Shown: in pieces, positions 35,115-45,077 of the stretch
Layout of the letters: every line of letters begins with the position of its first letter
How positions within the stretch are numbered: the first letter of the stretch is position 1
NCBI GenBank assembly: GCA_022571985.1
Contig: JACZWU010000008.1
Span: 1-64,000, forward strand
DNA from: Candidatus Zixiibacteriota bacterium
Lineage (GTDB): Bacteria > Zixibacteria > MSB-5A5 > GN15 > FEB-12
Direction of reading: 5' to 3'
DNA length: 64,000 bases
Made by a program: the position numbers and the translations under genes
Notes under the pieces: generated by a model
The model's input: only the letters and a program-made list of their open reading frames with translations
What the model was told of the DNA's origin: nothing
Database searches by the model: none

Positions 35115-38100
35115 TCAGACTTTACACAATACATTCTTCAAATAACCCAATCGTTCGGATTCTTTGATCACACCCAATTCTATCATGACTTCGTTTCGGC
35201 CGGCGAAAGAAAATTCCATCGGGCAGTCGGTAGCTCGGCGCAGCGACTCTATCTCTTTGCGCTCTAACTTGCGGGCTTCAGAAAACTTTATTGTCGCCCG
35301 GCCGCTTTTGACAGCCACTTTTTCAACTTCCAGAATCGCGGCAGCAACTTTAAGGGCGGTGCCATCGACCAGACTGACGGCTTCGGTCGGCATCTTTCCA
35401 AAGCGGTCGGTTATTTCATCGCGGATTTTTTCTACATCGTCAAGCGTGCGACAATCGGCCAGACGGCGATAGAGGTCAACTTTGTGCTGGCGGTCATTGA
35501 TGTAATGATCGCTTAAGTGCATTTCTATATCTGTTTCAAGTTTTGTTTCAGGCAGGCGGACAATCTCCTGTCCTTTTAGCTCGGCTACTGCTTCTTCCAA
35601 TAGTTTATTGTAAAGGTCATAGCCGAGTTCCTGCATAAAGCCGGATTGTTTGGCGCCTAAAATAGTTCCGGCGCCGCGGATTTCCAGATCGCGCATGGCC
35701 AGTGCAAAACCAGAGCCAAGATTGGAGTGTGACTCCAGCGCCCGCAGACGTTTTACGGCTTCAGCGGTCAGCCCTCGCAAAGGAGGCGTTATCAAATAGG
35801 CATAGGCCTGCTGTGCCGAGCGTCCTACCCGGCCACGCAGCTGATACAACTGCGCCAGGCCAAAGCGGTCGGCGCGGTTGATGATTATGGTATTGGCCGA
35901 GGGAATGTCCAGCCCGGATTCGATTATCGCCGTACACAAGAGCACATCGTATTTCTTATCGAGAAACTGTATCATTACTTTTTCAAGAGTTCGTTCGTGC
36001 ATCTGGCCATGGGCGATTACTATTTCTACCTGAGGCACAAGTTTTTTGAGACGCTCATAGACGGCATCTATCGACTTAATCCGGTTGTGCACAAAAAAGA
36101 CCTGCCCGCCCCGGTCTATTTCGCGCAGGATAGCCATAGCAATTTTGGCGTCTTCGTCTTCGGAAATTTCAGTAATAATCGGCCGGCGGTTTTTGGGCGA
36201 AGTATTAATCAGACTCATATCACGCACACCCATCAGTGACATCTGCAAAGTACGCGGTATCGGGGTGGCGGTCATCGACATCGTATCTACCGAGGCTCGC
36301 AGCTGTCTCAGTTTTTCTTTATGCGTAACGCCAAAACGATGCTCTTCGTCAATGACCAGTAATCCTAAGTCATGAAACTTTATATCTTTTGATAAGAGCC
36401 GGTGGGTACCTATGACCAGATCGATGGTTCCGTTTGACAAGCCTTTCAGGATTTCTATCTGCTGAGCTTTGGTCCGAAAGCGTGAAAGCATTTCCACTTT
36501 GACCGGAAACTCTGAGAGTCGTTCTGAGAAAGTTAAAAAGTGCTGCTGGGCCAGTACTGTTGTCGGCACTAAGATAGCCGCCTGTTTACCTCTGTCTATA
36601 ACCTTAAATGCCGCCCTGACGGCAACTTCGGTCTTGCCGTAGCCGACATCGCCGCAGACCAGACGGTCCATCGTTTTTTCCTGCGAGAGATCAAACTTGC
36701 AGTCATCAATTGCTTTTTGCTGGTCGGGGGTTTCTTCGTACGGGAAAGATGCCTCCAGCTGCTTTAGCCAGACAGTATCTTCACCGTAAGCAAAGCCGGT
36801 GTGGATTTTTCTTTCGGCGTAAAGTTTGATAAGCTTCTCAGCCATATCGGCGATAGATTTTTTGGTACGGGCTTTTAATTTTTCCCAGGCCGAGCCGCCC
36901 AGCCGGGAAAGTCTCGGTGGTGCATCTTTGCCGGCGTACTTGGCCACCCGGTTGAACTCTTCTATCGGTACAAAAAGTTTGTCGTCTTCGGCGTAGTGCA
37001 GCAGTAAACAATCGCGGCTGTGGCCGTCTATGGTGAGAGTTTTTAAGCCGCCGTAGCGAGCCAGACCGTATTCGGTATGCACCACGAAATCACCCTGAGT
37101 AAGCGCCGCATAATCAGTTATCGCTACACCTTCCTGATATTGTTTCTTACGGATACGGCGATGGTGACGGTGGAAAATTTCATGGTCGGTCAAAATTCCG
37201 AAGCCGCCGCTTTCGCAGACGAAACCGCCTTTGATGTCAAGTACCTGAATTTCCGGCAGTCTCTTTAGTTCCTCTCTGGCCGAGACCAGATCCTTAAAAC
37301 GCGCTGCCTGACCAGTAGAATCGGCCGCTACAAAATAATTCAGACCCTTGGCGCTGAATTCATTAAGTCCTTCGATCAGCCTGTCTAAGTTATTACCAAA
37401 GGCAGGATGGGGGCCGCAGCCAAAATCTATTATATCCTGACGTCCTCCTTTGAAGGGCAATCTGTCAATCGAACGGTATTTATTAAGCGACTCAAACAGC
37501 TTCTCTGGTTTCTGATAATACTTTTCCGGTTTTACCAGCGAGCTAATCTGCTCTTTTAGTCTGTCGTAAAGAGCCTGGCCTTCTTCAATAATATTCTCTG
37601 CTTCATCTTTGATCCTGCCCAGACTGTCTGTAAACAGAATTGTATCGTCGCTTAAGTAGTCAGAAAGTTTCCCCTGCTTCAGACCAAACATAACCGACAG
37701 CCATTCCAGGCCCGGCAGTTCGGGGTCGTTTAAGTACCTGTCACGGATGTAACCGGCGTCTGTTTCTGGAAGTTTTTCCAGATATTTTTCGACTGATTCC
37801 TGCGTGATAGGGACTTCCCGGCGGGGCAGGAGATTGACAGAGTCTACTCTTTCGATTGTCAGCTGAGTGGAAACGTCGAACAGCCGGATAGTATCTATTT
37901 CGTCGCCAAAGTACTCGACCCTGACCGGAGCATAGACAGCCGGGGAGAAAAAATCTATAACACCTCCTCTTAGCGCAAAGTCGCCTACTTCTTCGACAAC
38001 CGGCACCCGCCGAAAGCCAAGTTTGACCAGTTTATCTACCAAAATATCGAGTTCGTATTCAGTCTTGGTTTTAAGAGAAATGCTCTCTGCCACCAGCTGC

Positions 38101-38561
38101 TCGACCGGAATTGTCGGTTCCATCAGTGCCCGGACAGGACAGACAATAATTTCAATACTTTTGTCCAGTAGTCCGGCCAGAGTCGAAATCCGGATACCGA
38201 TAACCTCGCCGACTGGCGGTCTAAAATCATAGGGGAGAATCTGTCTTGAGGGAAAAAGGGCGACTTTTTCACTATCAGTAATAGCGATTATATCTTCATA
38301 AAAATCCACAGCTTCAGCAGATGACTGAGTAACCACTAAAATTGGCCTTTTTTTAATATTTGCCAGATTTGCTAAAGTAGATACGAGAATAGCGGGCGAA
38401 GAGCCCTCTAAGCCGCAAACGTTTATAGTCTCTAAGTTATTTTGGTTCAGTCTGTTACTTAGTTCAAGCTGGGGCTGATGCTTGGACCAGGCGGAGAATA
38501 TTGATGCTAAGGGGTTTATAGTCGATTTGAGGGCCTGAGGCAAATTTCTCTCCTTATTCAT
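35115..38561 (-). CDS. mfd: Transcription-repair coupling factor Mfd
   Basis: Mfd removes RNA polymerase stalled at DNA lesions and recruits UvrA. I place the start at the ATG at 38561 (1148 residues), since the upstream frame to 38648 crosses a hairpin and does not resemble the family. Order: UvrB-like N-terminal region, polymerase-interacting domain (DYAALTQGDFVVHTEYGLARYGG), then the RecG-like motor with Walker A GDVGYGKTE, DEEH box, SMTATPIPRTL, and the TRG motif region, ending in the C-terminal inhibitory domain. It appears monocistronic. The start lacks a strong ribosome binding site. Confidence 0.95.
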   Translation of the reverse strand: MNKERNLPQALKSTINPLASIFSAWSKHQPQLELSNRLNQNNLETINVCGLEGSSPAILVSTLANLANIKKRPILVVTQSSAEAVDFYEDIIAITDSEKVALFPSRQILPYDFRPPVGEVIGIRISTLAGLLDKSIEIIVCPVRALMEPTIPVEQLVAESISLKTKTEYELDILVDKLVKLGFRRVPVVEEVGDFALRGGVIDFFSPAVYAPVRVEYFGDEIDTIRLFDVSTQLTIERVDSVNLLPRREVPITQESVEKYLEKLPETDAGYIRDRYLNDPELPGLEWLSVMFGLKQGKLSDYLSDDTILFTDSLGRIKDEAENIIEEGQALYDRLKEQISSLVKPEKYYQKPEKLFESLNKYRSIDRLPFKGGRQDIIDFGCGPHPAFGNNLDRLIEGLNEFSAKGLNYFVAADSTGQAARFKDLVSAREELKRLPEIQVLDIKGGFVCESGGFGILTDHEIFHRHHRRIRKKQYQEGVAITDYAALTQGDFVVHTEYGLARYGGLKTLTIDGHSRDCLLLHYAEDDKLFVPIEEFNRVAKYAGKDAPPRLSRLGGSAWEKLKARTKKSIADMAEKLIKLYAERKIHTGFAYGEDTVWLKQLEASFPYEETPDQQKAIDDCKFDLSQEKTMDRLVCGDVGYGKTEVAVRAAFKVIDRGKQAAILVPTTVLAQQHFLTFSERLSEFPVKVEMLSRFRTKAQQIEILKGLSNGTIDLVIGTHRLLSKDIKFHDLGLLVIDEEHRFGVTHKEKLRQLRASVDTMSMTATPIPRTLQMSLMGVRDMSLINTSPKNRRPIITEISEDEDAKIAMAILREIDRGGQVFFVHNRIKSIDAVYERLKKLVPQVEIVIAHGQMHERTLEKVMIQFLDKKYDVLLCTAIIESGLDIPSANTIIINRADRFGLAQLYQLRGRVGRSAQQAYAYLITPPLRGLTAEAVKRLRALESHSNLGSGFALAMRDLEIRGAGTILGAKQSGFMQELGYDLYNKLLEEAVAELKGQEIVRLPETKLETDIEMHLSDHYINDRQHKVDLYRRLADCRTLDDVEKIRDEITDRFGKMPTEAVSLVDGTALKVAAAILEVEKVAVKSGRATIKFSEARKLERKEIESLRRATDCPMEFSFAGRNEVMIELGVIKESERLGYLKNVLCKV

Positions 38562-38578
38562 AGGGCAGCACAAAAGCC

Positions 38579-38603
38579 CCGTCTGAATAAACAGGCGGGG
38601 GTA
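38579..38603 (-). promoter_or_regulatory. Hairpin in the mfd leader
   Basis: On the minus strand CCCCGCCTG pairs with CAGACGGGG (one mismatch) around a short loop and is followed by CTTTTG, just before the mfd start. It could be an attenuator or a terminator of a transcript entering mfd. Confidence 0.35.
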
Positions 38604-38674
38604 CCAATAAATATCACTTTCTACAGAAATATAGGAAAAAACAGCCAATTATAGCAAAGAAATTAAGTTTTTTG

Positions 38675-38704
38675 TTGAAGAAAGTTGTGTAAATCCGGTA
38701 GAAT
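38675..38704 (+). promoter_or_regulatory. Putative sigma-70 promoter of the Hc1-like gene
   Basis: TTGAAG and TAGAAT are separated by 18 bases, about 50 bases before the start codon at 38754. Confidence 0.45.
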
Positions 38705-38753
38705 CAATTCGACTGACATAACAGAGATATTTTTAGAAAGAAGGAGAATTATA

Positions 38754-38924
38754 ATGTCAAGCTATCAGAAGCTTGTTGACGTGGTAAATGCAGCCCAGGG
38801 GGACGTAGATAAGGCCGAAGGCGGCAATAAAGCAGCTACCGGTCGGGTTCGTAAGGCAATGCAGGAAATTAAAAAAGTTGCTCAGGATGTCCGTAAGGAA
38901 ATGCTGGCACTTCGCGAAAAATAA
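38754..38924 (+). CDS. Histone H1-like (Hc1-type) nucleoid protein
   Basis: The start is the ATG at 38754, behind AGGAG; this gives a 56-residue basic protein. NKAATGRVRKAMQEIKKVAQ closely matches the N-terminal domain of Hc1-type histone H1-like proteins, with the pattern GNKAAxxRVRKAxxEIKK. Chlamydial Hc1 condenses DNA; here the Lys/Ala-rich C-terminal tail is absent, so this is the compact form common in Bacteroidetes and relatives. It has its own promoter-like sequence and an intrinsic terminator. Confidence 0.82.
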   Translation: MSSYQKLVDVVNAAQGDVDKAEGGNKAATGRVRKAMQEIKKVAQDVRKEMLALREK

Positions 38925-38946
38925 ACCAACTACACCTACCTCTGCC

Positions 38947-38985
38947 CGAATAAGCCCGCTTTATTAGTGGGCTTATTCGATTTTA
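38947..38985 (+). terminator. Intrinsic terminator of the Hc1-like gene
   Basis: CGAATAAGCCC pairs with GGGCTTATTCG around an 11-base loop and is followed by ATTTTAAA, 22 bases after the stop. Confidence 0.85.
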
Positions 38986-39034
38986 AACTGCCATTTAAAA
39001 AGAGATCAGGCGAAACGTTTTGATAGGGACTGCT

Positions 39035-39877
39035 TTAGTTGTTCAAAGCCACTTCTTCGCCAATTTCCATGTGGTCATATCCGGAAGCAACGTGCTGGTA
39101 TAAAACAACTATCGAGATTCGTCTGTTTCTGGGGTCGCTTGGGTCGTCCATGATCATTGGCATTCTGGAAGCAAAACCCCGGACTTCGTTAACCTGCTCC
39201 TTGTCCAGTCCTGACACATCCATAAGCCGCCTTGCAGAATTGGCTCTGGCTGCAGAAAGCTCCCAGTTAGTGAAGTCGCCTTCAGTGCTGGAAGCATCAG
39301 TATGGCCTTCTATAACCAGCTTGTTAGTTATTTTCCCCAGTTCATGGGCAATAATCATGAGCAAGATGGCACTGCTTTTGAGAAGTTTATCTGAACCGGG
39401 TTCAAAAAAAGCCCCGTCATCGGATTCATTCAGGGTTATACGCAGCCCATCAGAAGTGAGTGAGATACTGATATTTTTTTTGAGCTTATTAAAGACTTCC
39501 TGCTTTTCGAATTCATTCAGAATGTTTTTAGCGGTTAAAGTCAGCTTCTCTTTTTCAGCCTTGGTGGGTCCGCCGGACTTTTCTCTTTCTTTGGGGGCGG
39601 CTCTCTGGCTGGAGGCTTTTGTTTTCATAGGGCTTGAACTGCCCTTGAGCATGCCTGCTTCCACTTTTTGATTAAATCTTCCAGGGTCTCTGAAATAACC
39701 AGCAACCGCTTGTCTTACCTCCGGCTTCTGGCCTACCAACCACATGACCAGAAAGAAAGCCATCATGGCTGTCATAAAATCAGCAAGGGCTACTTTCCAG
39801 GCACCGCCATGGTGGCCGCCATGGCGGCGATGTTTTTTCTTCCTTATTATTATCGGCTGCAGTTGTTCTTCAGACAA
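39035..39877 (-). CDS. motB: Flagellar motor stator protein MotB
   Basis: The 280-residue protein has a basic N-terminus, one membrane segment with the proton-conducting aspartate in WKVALADFMTAMMAFFLVMW, and an OmpA-like peptidoglycan-binding domain (VIEGHTDASS and LSAARANSARRLMD). Translation probably starts at a TTG at 39877 behind AGGAG. motA ends five bases upstream of it. No other flagellar gene is in the window. Confidence 0.92.
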   Translation of the reverse strand: MSEEQLQPIIIRKKKHRRHGGHHGGAWKVALADFMTAMMAFFLVMWLVGQKPEVRQAVAGYFRDPGRFNQKVEAGMLKGSSSPMKTKASSQRAAPKEREKSGGPTKAEKEKLTLTAKNILNEFEKQEVFNKLKKNISISLTSDGLRITLNESDDGAFFEPGSDKLLKSSAILLMIIAHELGKITNKLVIEGHTDASSTEGDFTNWELSAARANSARRLMDVSGLDKEQVNEVRGFASRMPMIMDDPSDPRNRRISIVVLYQHVASGYDHMEIGEEVALNN

Positions 39878-39882
39878 AGTAT

Positions 39883-40740
39883 TTATCTCCTCTTAGCTTT
39901 GTCGCAAGCATCTTCTAATTCGATAAAGCCAGGGCGAACTTCTGCATAAAGTGACCGCCGGGCAAATTCTACGGCGATGACCCCGGCCACACCTTTGTGA
40001 AAAGACAATAAAGCATGTTTCATGCAGCTGAAATATTGCTTGGTGTCGTTGTTACGAAGTGCAAGACTTCGCGCCAGGGGTCCAAAAAATCCGTACGAAG
40101 CAAAAATGCCAAGGAAAGTACCTACCAAAGCTGCGGCAACACTCTGGCCTATTTCTGAAGGGGGGCCGTCTATATGGGCCATGGTTATAACAATTCCTAA
40201 TACCGCTGCCACAATTCCAAGTCCCGGAAGAGCGTCTGCAACAGAGCTCAACGCCTCTGACGGCAGACCTTCTTCTTCGTGCATCACTTCAATATCTTCG
40301 TCCATCATATCTTCAAGGTCATGCGGCTGCACCGAGCCGGTAATTATGACGCGCATAGTATCTGAGAAAAATGTGGAAGCGTGATCATTTTTGAGAAACG
40401 TCGGATAACGTTTGAAGATTTCACTCTCCTCCGGCTTTTCGATGTGGCTTTCCAGTCCAACCAGTCCGTCCCTGCGGGCAATGTTGAATACTTCAAACAT
40501 CATAACCAGCAGGTCTTCGTAATCCCGCTTGACGTATCCGCTCTTAAATACACCGGTAATCTGGGATATGAGATTTTTTATGACCGACATCGGATTGGCA
40601 ATTATCAAAGCACCGAGCGCAGCACCGAAGATAATCAGTACTTCCGAGGGCTGGTGTAAGGCTAAAAGCTTCCCGCCATGCCACATATACCCCGCTGTTA
40701 CAGAAGCGAGAACAATGATTGAGCCAACGATGACAAGCAT
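39883..40740 (-). CDS. motA: Flagellar motor stator protein MotA
   Basis: MotA, 285 residues, has four membrane segments: N-terminal pair (about 5-22, 32-55) and a second pair after the cytoplasmic loop with ADALPGLGIVAAVLGIVITM and AALVGTFLGIFASYGFFGPL. The proline/charged loop region carries the arginine and glutamate residues that contact FliG. First gene of the motA-motB pair, with AAGGA nine bases before its ATG. Confidence 0.93.
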   Translation of the reverse strand: MLVIVGSIIVLASVTAGYMWHGGKLLALHQPSEVLIIFGAALGALIIANPMSVIKNLISQITGVFKSGYVKRDYEDLLVMMFEVFNIARRDGLVGLESHIEKPEESEIFKRYPTFLKNDHASTFFSDTMRVIITGSVQPHDLEDMMDEDIEVMHEEEGLPSEALSSVADALPGLGIVAAVLGIVITMAHIDGPPSEIGQSVAAALVGTFLGIFASYGFFGPLARSLALRNNDTKQYFSCMKHALLSFHKGVAGVIAVEFARRSLYAEVRPGFIELEDACDKAKRR

Positions 40741-40959
40741 CTGTAAAATTCCTTTTTTACGGTTCTAATTAGTAGCTGATAGTCCTTTACCCTTGTCTTT
40801 TCGACCGTTTCGCTAAAAACCTAAAGTTTGGCAGGTAGAAGCCCCTCAAGTAGCCATAAAAACCTCATTTAGAGCTTCATAAAACTTGTTTGGCAAAGCA
40901 GGTGTCAATAAATTCTCCGCAACCACAAACCCTGCGATAGACTAAAAAGGACCGGATTT

Positions 40960-42318
40960 ATGCGTTTACTATCTGATAAGAGATTTCTGTTGGTGCTGAT
41001 TGCCTCTGCTGTGATTTTGGCAGTTCAATATGCATTCGCCTCTTCTGAGTCAGGCAGCAGCGGGCATGGAGAAGGGGTTCTGGAGATTCTGATTGCCTTG
41101 ATCGTGATTCTTCTGGCGGCGAAGATAGGTGGCGACTTGTTTGAACGAGTCCACCAGCCGGCTGTTTTGGGTGAGTTAGTAATGGGCATGATAATTGGCA
41201 ATCTTCACCTTTTGGGCTTAGATATTTTTGAACCCTTTAAGCATGATATTACTCTGGAAATCTTAGCCGAGCTGGGGGTGATTATTCTTCTTTTCGAAGT
41301 CGGCCTGGAGTCTACTGTACGGGAAATGATGAAAGTTGGCCTGGCCTCTTTCATGGTGGCCATGTTTGGCGTGATAGTGCCTTTCTTTTTGGGCTGGGGA
41401 GTAGCCCTGTGGTTTTTGCCCGAAGCCTCAACTCTGGTACATCTGTTTGTGGGAGCAACACTGACAGCTACTTCGGTTGGAATCACCGCCAGAGTTCTAA
41501 AAGATATCGGTAAAATGCGTACCAGAGAGGCCAAGATAATTCTCGGTGCGGCTGTCATAGATGACATACTTGGTCTGATTATCCTGGCTGTTATAACCGG
41601 AGTCATTTCTGCCGCCGCCGCCGGCTCCACAGACGGAATAAGCTCGGCTGCTATTCTCTGGATTATAGCCAAAGCGATATTGTTTATTTTGGGCGCTGTA
41701 GTTTTGGGGGCCTATGTTCTCCCCCATTATTTCAAACTGGGACTTAAAATGAAAGTGAAGGGTGTGCTTCTGTCCCTAAGCCTGCTGGTCTGTTTCCTGC
41801 TGGCCTATATCGCCGGGAAAGTTGGTCTGGCGCCAATTGTAGGAGCCTTTGCAGCCGGACTCATTCTTGAAGAAGTCCATTTCAGAGAATACAATAGGCG
41901 TGGTGAGTATAAGATTGAAGATCTTCTGGCGCCGATTGCCATATTCTTGGTACCCATATTCTTCGTGCGGATGGGTATGTTAGTTGACCTGACTACTTTT
42001 AAGCAGGTGGAGATACTTGGTTTTGCGGCTGTGTTGACTTTTGCAGCTATTATTGGCAAGCAGATCTGCTCACTGGCTATTTTTGACAAAACCATCAACC
42101 GCTTTGCAATTGGGCTGGGGATGATTCCCAGGGGCGAAGTAGGTCTGATATTCGCCGGAATTGGCGCCAAACTTGTGCTTGACGGCCAGCCTGTAATTGA
42201 TATTGGCACCTACTCAGCGGTAGTGATAATGGTGATAATCACAACTTTGGTCACTCCTCCGGCGCTGAAGTACGTCTTGTTGCGCGGGGATAAGGCCGCC
42301 CAGTTAAAAGCATCTTGA
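40960..42318 (+). CDS. CPA2-family Na+(K+)/H+ antiporter
   Basis: The 452-residue protein has an N-terminal signal-like segment and about 12 membrane helices. Typical CPA2 (KefB/NapA-like) motifs are QPAVLGELVMGMIIG near residue 68, the ALTATSVGITARVL region with AVIDDILGLIIL (two aspartates at the cation site), and MIPRGEVGLIFAGIG near the end. There is no KTN domain. It lies just upstream of the tRNA-fMet island. Confidence 0.9.
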   Translation: MRLLSDKRFLLVLIASAVILAVQYAFASSESGSSGHGEGVLEILIALIVILLAAKIGGDLFERVHQPAVLGELVMGMIIGNLHLLGLDIFEPFKHDITLEILAELGVIILLFEVGLESTVREMMKVGLASFMVAMFGVIVPFFLGWGVALWFLPEASTLVHLFVGATLTATSVGITARVLKDIGKMRTREAKIILGAAVIDDILGLIILAVITGVISAAAAGSTDGISSAAILWIIAKAILFILGAVVLGAYVLPHYFKLGLKMKVKGVLLSLSLLVCFLLAYIAGKVGLAPIVGAFAAGLILEEVHFREYNRRGEYKIEDLLAPIAIFLVPIFFVRMGMLVDLTTFKQVEILGFAAVLTFAAIIGKQICSLAIFDKTINRFAIGLGMIPRGEVGLIFAGIGAKLVLDGQPVIDIGTYSAVVIMVIITTLVTPPALKYVLLRGDKAAQLKAS

Positions 42319-42327
42319 AATTAACAG

Positions 42328-42350
42328 GCTCAGATTAGCTGTATCTGAGC
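42328..42350 (+). terminator. Hairpin after the antiporter gene
   Basis: GCTCAGAT and ATCTGAGC form an eight-base-pair stem with a seven-base loop, 10 bases after the stop. No T-tract follows, so termination may be Rho-assisted or the hairpin may protect the 3' end. Confidence 0.45.
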
Positions 42351-42401
42351 ACTCAAGGGAGCTTGACTTTGGGCGGGGGTAAGCTATATTCGCAATTCCA
42401 A

Positions 42402-42462
42402 AATTGATCGCGGGGCAAAGTCCCGCAGTCGCAAGTGAGACTTGCGAATTGAAAAAATTGAT
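42402..42462 (+). repeat. tRNA leader with duplicated AAAATTGATCGCGGGG
   Basis: The sequence AAAATTGATCGCGGGG occurs at 42402-42417 and again at 42453-42468, where it forms the leader and first bases of the tRNA. Between the copies are GCGGGG/TCCCGC and TCGCAAGT/ACTTGCGA inverted repeats. It may be a relic of an earlier tandem duplication of the tRNA 5' end. Confidence 0.5.
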
Positions 42463-42517
<55 letters not shown>

Positions 42518-42539
<22 letters not shown>

Positions 42540-43125
42540 AATCTAAGTCCCTGAAGCCCAACGGCTTCGGGGATTTCTTTTTGGGTGGGATTTCCTTCAG
42601 ATACCGGATTTTCTAACAGTTTTCTAACAAAACTTCCGAAAACTGTTTTGTCTAATCTCCGAGCGGCATCATTTTCAAGGTTGGGTATTAAATGTCCGTA
42701 TCGATCAAGAGTCGTTGTTGCCGACGCATGACCAAGTTGAGACTGGATGAACTTAATGTTCTCACCTTGAGAGATTAACAGTGATGCGTAAGAATGCCGG
42801 AGATCGTGGAAGCGTATCCGGCGCAAGCCTGCTCTGTCCAGTGCGGGATGAAACTCCCGCTTGATTAGGTTTTCGGGATCAAGAGGTAAACCGTGTTCAT
42901 TGGAAAATATCAAACCCAATTCGGATTTTCTTCCAAGCAAACGGTGTCGTTCAAGTGACTGACGAAGTATTGGAGACATAACAATCCGTCGAATTGAATT
43001 CCTCGATTTGGGATTGACGAATTCTCCTCGATAGATCGAACGCCTGACTGATATTTGATTGGAGTTCCAATCGATATCACCCCATTGTAAAGCGAGAAGC
43101 TCCCCACGTCTCATGCCAGTCATTC
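42518..43125 (-). pseudogene. int: Tyrosine recombinase (integrase), N-terminally truncated
   Basis: The reading frame continues to 43171, but homology to tyrosine recombinases starts only at about 43120 (MTGMRRGELLALQW). The remainder has all catalytic residues: the arginine of RRGE, the HDLRHS box, LGHASATTTLDRYGH with the histidine and nucleophilic tyrosine. The N-terminal core-binding and arm-binding domains are missing, because the gene is joined to the 5' part of hsdM. The 3' end extends 22 bases into the tRNA, as expected for an integrase that recombines at this tRNA. It is probably inactive by itself. Confidence 0.85.
42609..42629 (+). repeat. Tandem TTTTCTAACA pair, element end (likely integrase arm site)
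   Basis: TTTTCTAACA occurs at 42609-42618 and 42620-42629, with an 11-base period. The same tandem pair stands before the tRNA-like copies at 46.2, 48.7 and 50.2 kb. Confidence 0.65.
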
Positions 43126-44240
43126 TCGATAATCCAGCGACGGATTTCGCTTTCGCCACTTCCGGCATCACCTGTGAACAACGGTGAACCGTTCATTACG
43201 ATGGCGATGCGACTTCCGCCATTACGAGGTTTCATTTTAGCAAGCATTATTTGGAGAAAGAGCAATTGACCGTCGCTTATTCGTGGTAGCCCCGCACCGA
43301 AATTGCCCTTGAATGCGAGTTCAGCCTCTTTGCGAATTTCTTTTTGATCCTTTTTCCATTCCTTGCCATAAGGAGGATTGGAAAGCATGTAGTCGAATTT
43401 GACTCCATGAAGCTTATCTCGTGAAAGAGTCGAACCAAACTTGATATTCTCGGCGTTTTCACCTTTGAGTAAGAGGTCTGATTTGGCGATTGCGAAAGTC
43501 TCAGGATTTACTTCCTGTCCAAATAATTCAATTTGAGCTGTCTCATTGACGCTCTTGAGAATCCATTTTTTTGCTTCAGTAAGCATACCGCCGCTTCCAC
43601 AAGCTGGGTCGTAAACAGTTTTGATAATGCGTTTCTTTTTCAAGATATCCAAGTCAGGCGCAAAAAGCAGGTTTACCATCATTTGGATAATTTCGCGCGG
43701 GGTAAAGTGTTCTCCCGGATTTTCGTTTGAAGCTTCATTGAATCTACGGATTAGCTCTTCGAAAAGATAACCCATAGCAAGATTACTGACGTTATCGGGG
43801 TGAAGATCAACATTGCTGAATTTCTCGATGACCTGGTATGTCAGGTTAGCATCTTCGAGTGCGTCGATTTGGGTATTGAATTTGAACTTCTCTATGATTT
43901 CCCGCATTGATGGGCTGTAGGCATTGATGTATAGACGAAGATTCTTTCCTATGTTCTTGGGATCACCGAGGAGCTTCTCGAAATCATACTTCGAAGTATT
44001 ATAGAAACCATAACCGCTTGCCTTTTTCAAGAGACCATCCATCTCCTGTAGCTTACCCTTATACTGCCCGTACTTTTTGAGAACATCGGACTTAGTTTTC
44101 TCAAGTGCACAGTCCAGACGGCGTAGGACAGTCAGGGGCAATATGACATCTGGGTGTTTCGATCTCTTGAAGTCATCCCGAAGAAGATTGGCAATGCTCC
44201 AGATAAAGCCTACTGTATGTTGGTGGTTTGCTTGGTTCAT
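43115..44240 (-). pseudogene. hsdM: Type I restriction methylase HsdM, C-terminally truncated
   Basis: About 370 residues of a type I DNA methyltransferase M subunit: N-terminal HsdM domain (FKRSKHPDVILPLTVLRRLD), SAM motif I DPACGSGGML near 213-222 and NPPYGKEW motif IV near 288. Homology ends at RRWIIENDW, where the normal continuation (substrate-recognition end of HsdM) is absent; the frame then runs 12 residues into integrase DNA in a different frame, to a stop at 43077. A deletion removed the end of hsdM and presumably hsdS/hsdR. The gene is on the minus strand after the AbiE pair. Confidence 0.88.
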
Positions 44241-44242
44241 AT

Positions 44243-45073
44243 TTATTTCTTCTTTAAGTTGTCAATCAGACCTTTCAACTCTTCAAGTACTTTCGCAAAA
44301 TCAGGTAAATCATTTAGCTGATGGGCTAATCCACGCTCCCAATATCTTCTCGCTTCTTCTGTACGTTCTTTATTGAAGAAATCTTCTGTTTTGGGTGTTG
44401 GTATATCCATGAATTTGCACTTCTTCTTAAGTATCTCCCAAAGACGGTCATTTGAAAAGTCATCCTTATAATCCTTCAAGAGAATCCAAACATCATAGTA
44501 GTCTCTGCTTTTTCCTCGCTGAAGGATGCTTCTGAGCTTTTCTGATATGATTTCTTCCAGTGAATAAATCTCAAGCTCTGTTTCGATATCGTCTGAGTAT
44601 CCGGAGAGCAATATTCTTTTAACCGGCTCGGAAACGAGTACTTCTTCAAAAGCGATATCTATTCGAATATTGTTCTTCTGTCCGCTTGATTTCCGAAGCG
44701 GGCCGTCATAGCCAAGTTTGAATTGGGCTGAGACCAACTCATGACCAGATTTTGGATATTGGGAATATTCCACAACTCGCATACTTAGACCGAATAGTTT
44801 TCCAACTCTATCTACCGTTTCCTGAAAAACAGATTTCACATCTTTGGGTTTCAGTTTTGCTTTTGCTGTAAAATCAAGGTCTTCGGAGAATCGCCATTCA
44901 GGGTAATAGAATTTCTTAAGAGCGGTGCCACCTTTGAAAAGAAAACTTTGCTTGAATAGGTCAATCTGAGAAAGAGACATCAGCACTTTCGACAGGACGT
45001 AATCCTTCTCGATTATCCCGGGGTCGATTTTAGCTTGAGCCGCCAGTGTCCGAATTTGATTAGCATCTATCAT
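44243..45073 (-). CDS. abiEii: AbiEii/AbiGii family nucleotidyltransferase toxin
   Basis: The 276-residue protein has the AbiEii signature SFLFKGGTALKKFYYPEWRFSEDLDFT, where KGGTAL and SEDLDF are the nucleotidyltransferase motifs (GS and DxD-like). AbiEii is the toxin of type IV toxin-antitoxin and abortive infection systems. It follows the AbiEi antitoxin gene by four bases, the usual order. Both are full length and apparently intact. hsdM starts two bases after its stop, so the cargo is one operon on the minus strand. Confidence 0.9.
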   Translation of the reverse strand: MIDANQIRTLAAQAKIDPGIIEKDYVLSKVLMSLSQIDLFKQSFLFKGGTALKKFYYPEWRFSEDLDFTAKAKLKPKDVKSVFQETVDRVGKLFGLSMRVVEYSQYPKSGHELVSAQFKLGYDGPLRKSSGQKNNIRIDIAFEEVLVSEPVKRILLSGYSDDIETELEIYSLEEIISEKLRSILQRGKSRDYYDVWILLKDYKDDFSNDRLWEILKKKCKFMDIPTPKTEDFFNKERTEEARRYWERGLAHQLNDLPDFAKVLEELKGLIDNLKKK

Positions 45074-45077
45074 AAGG

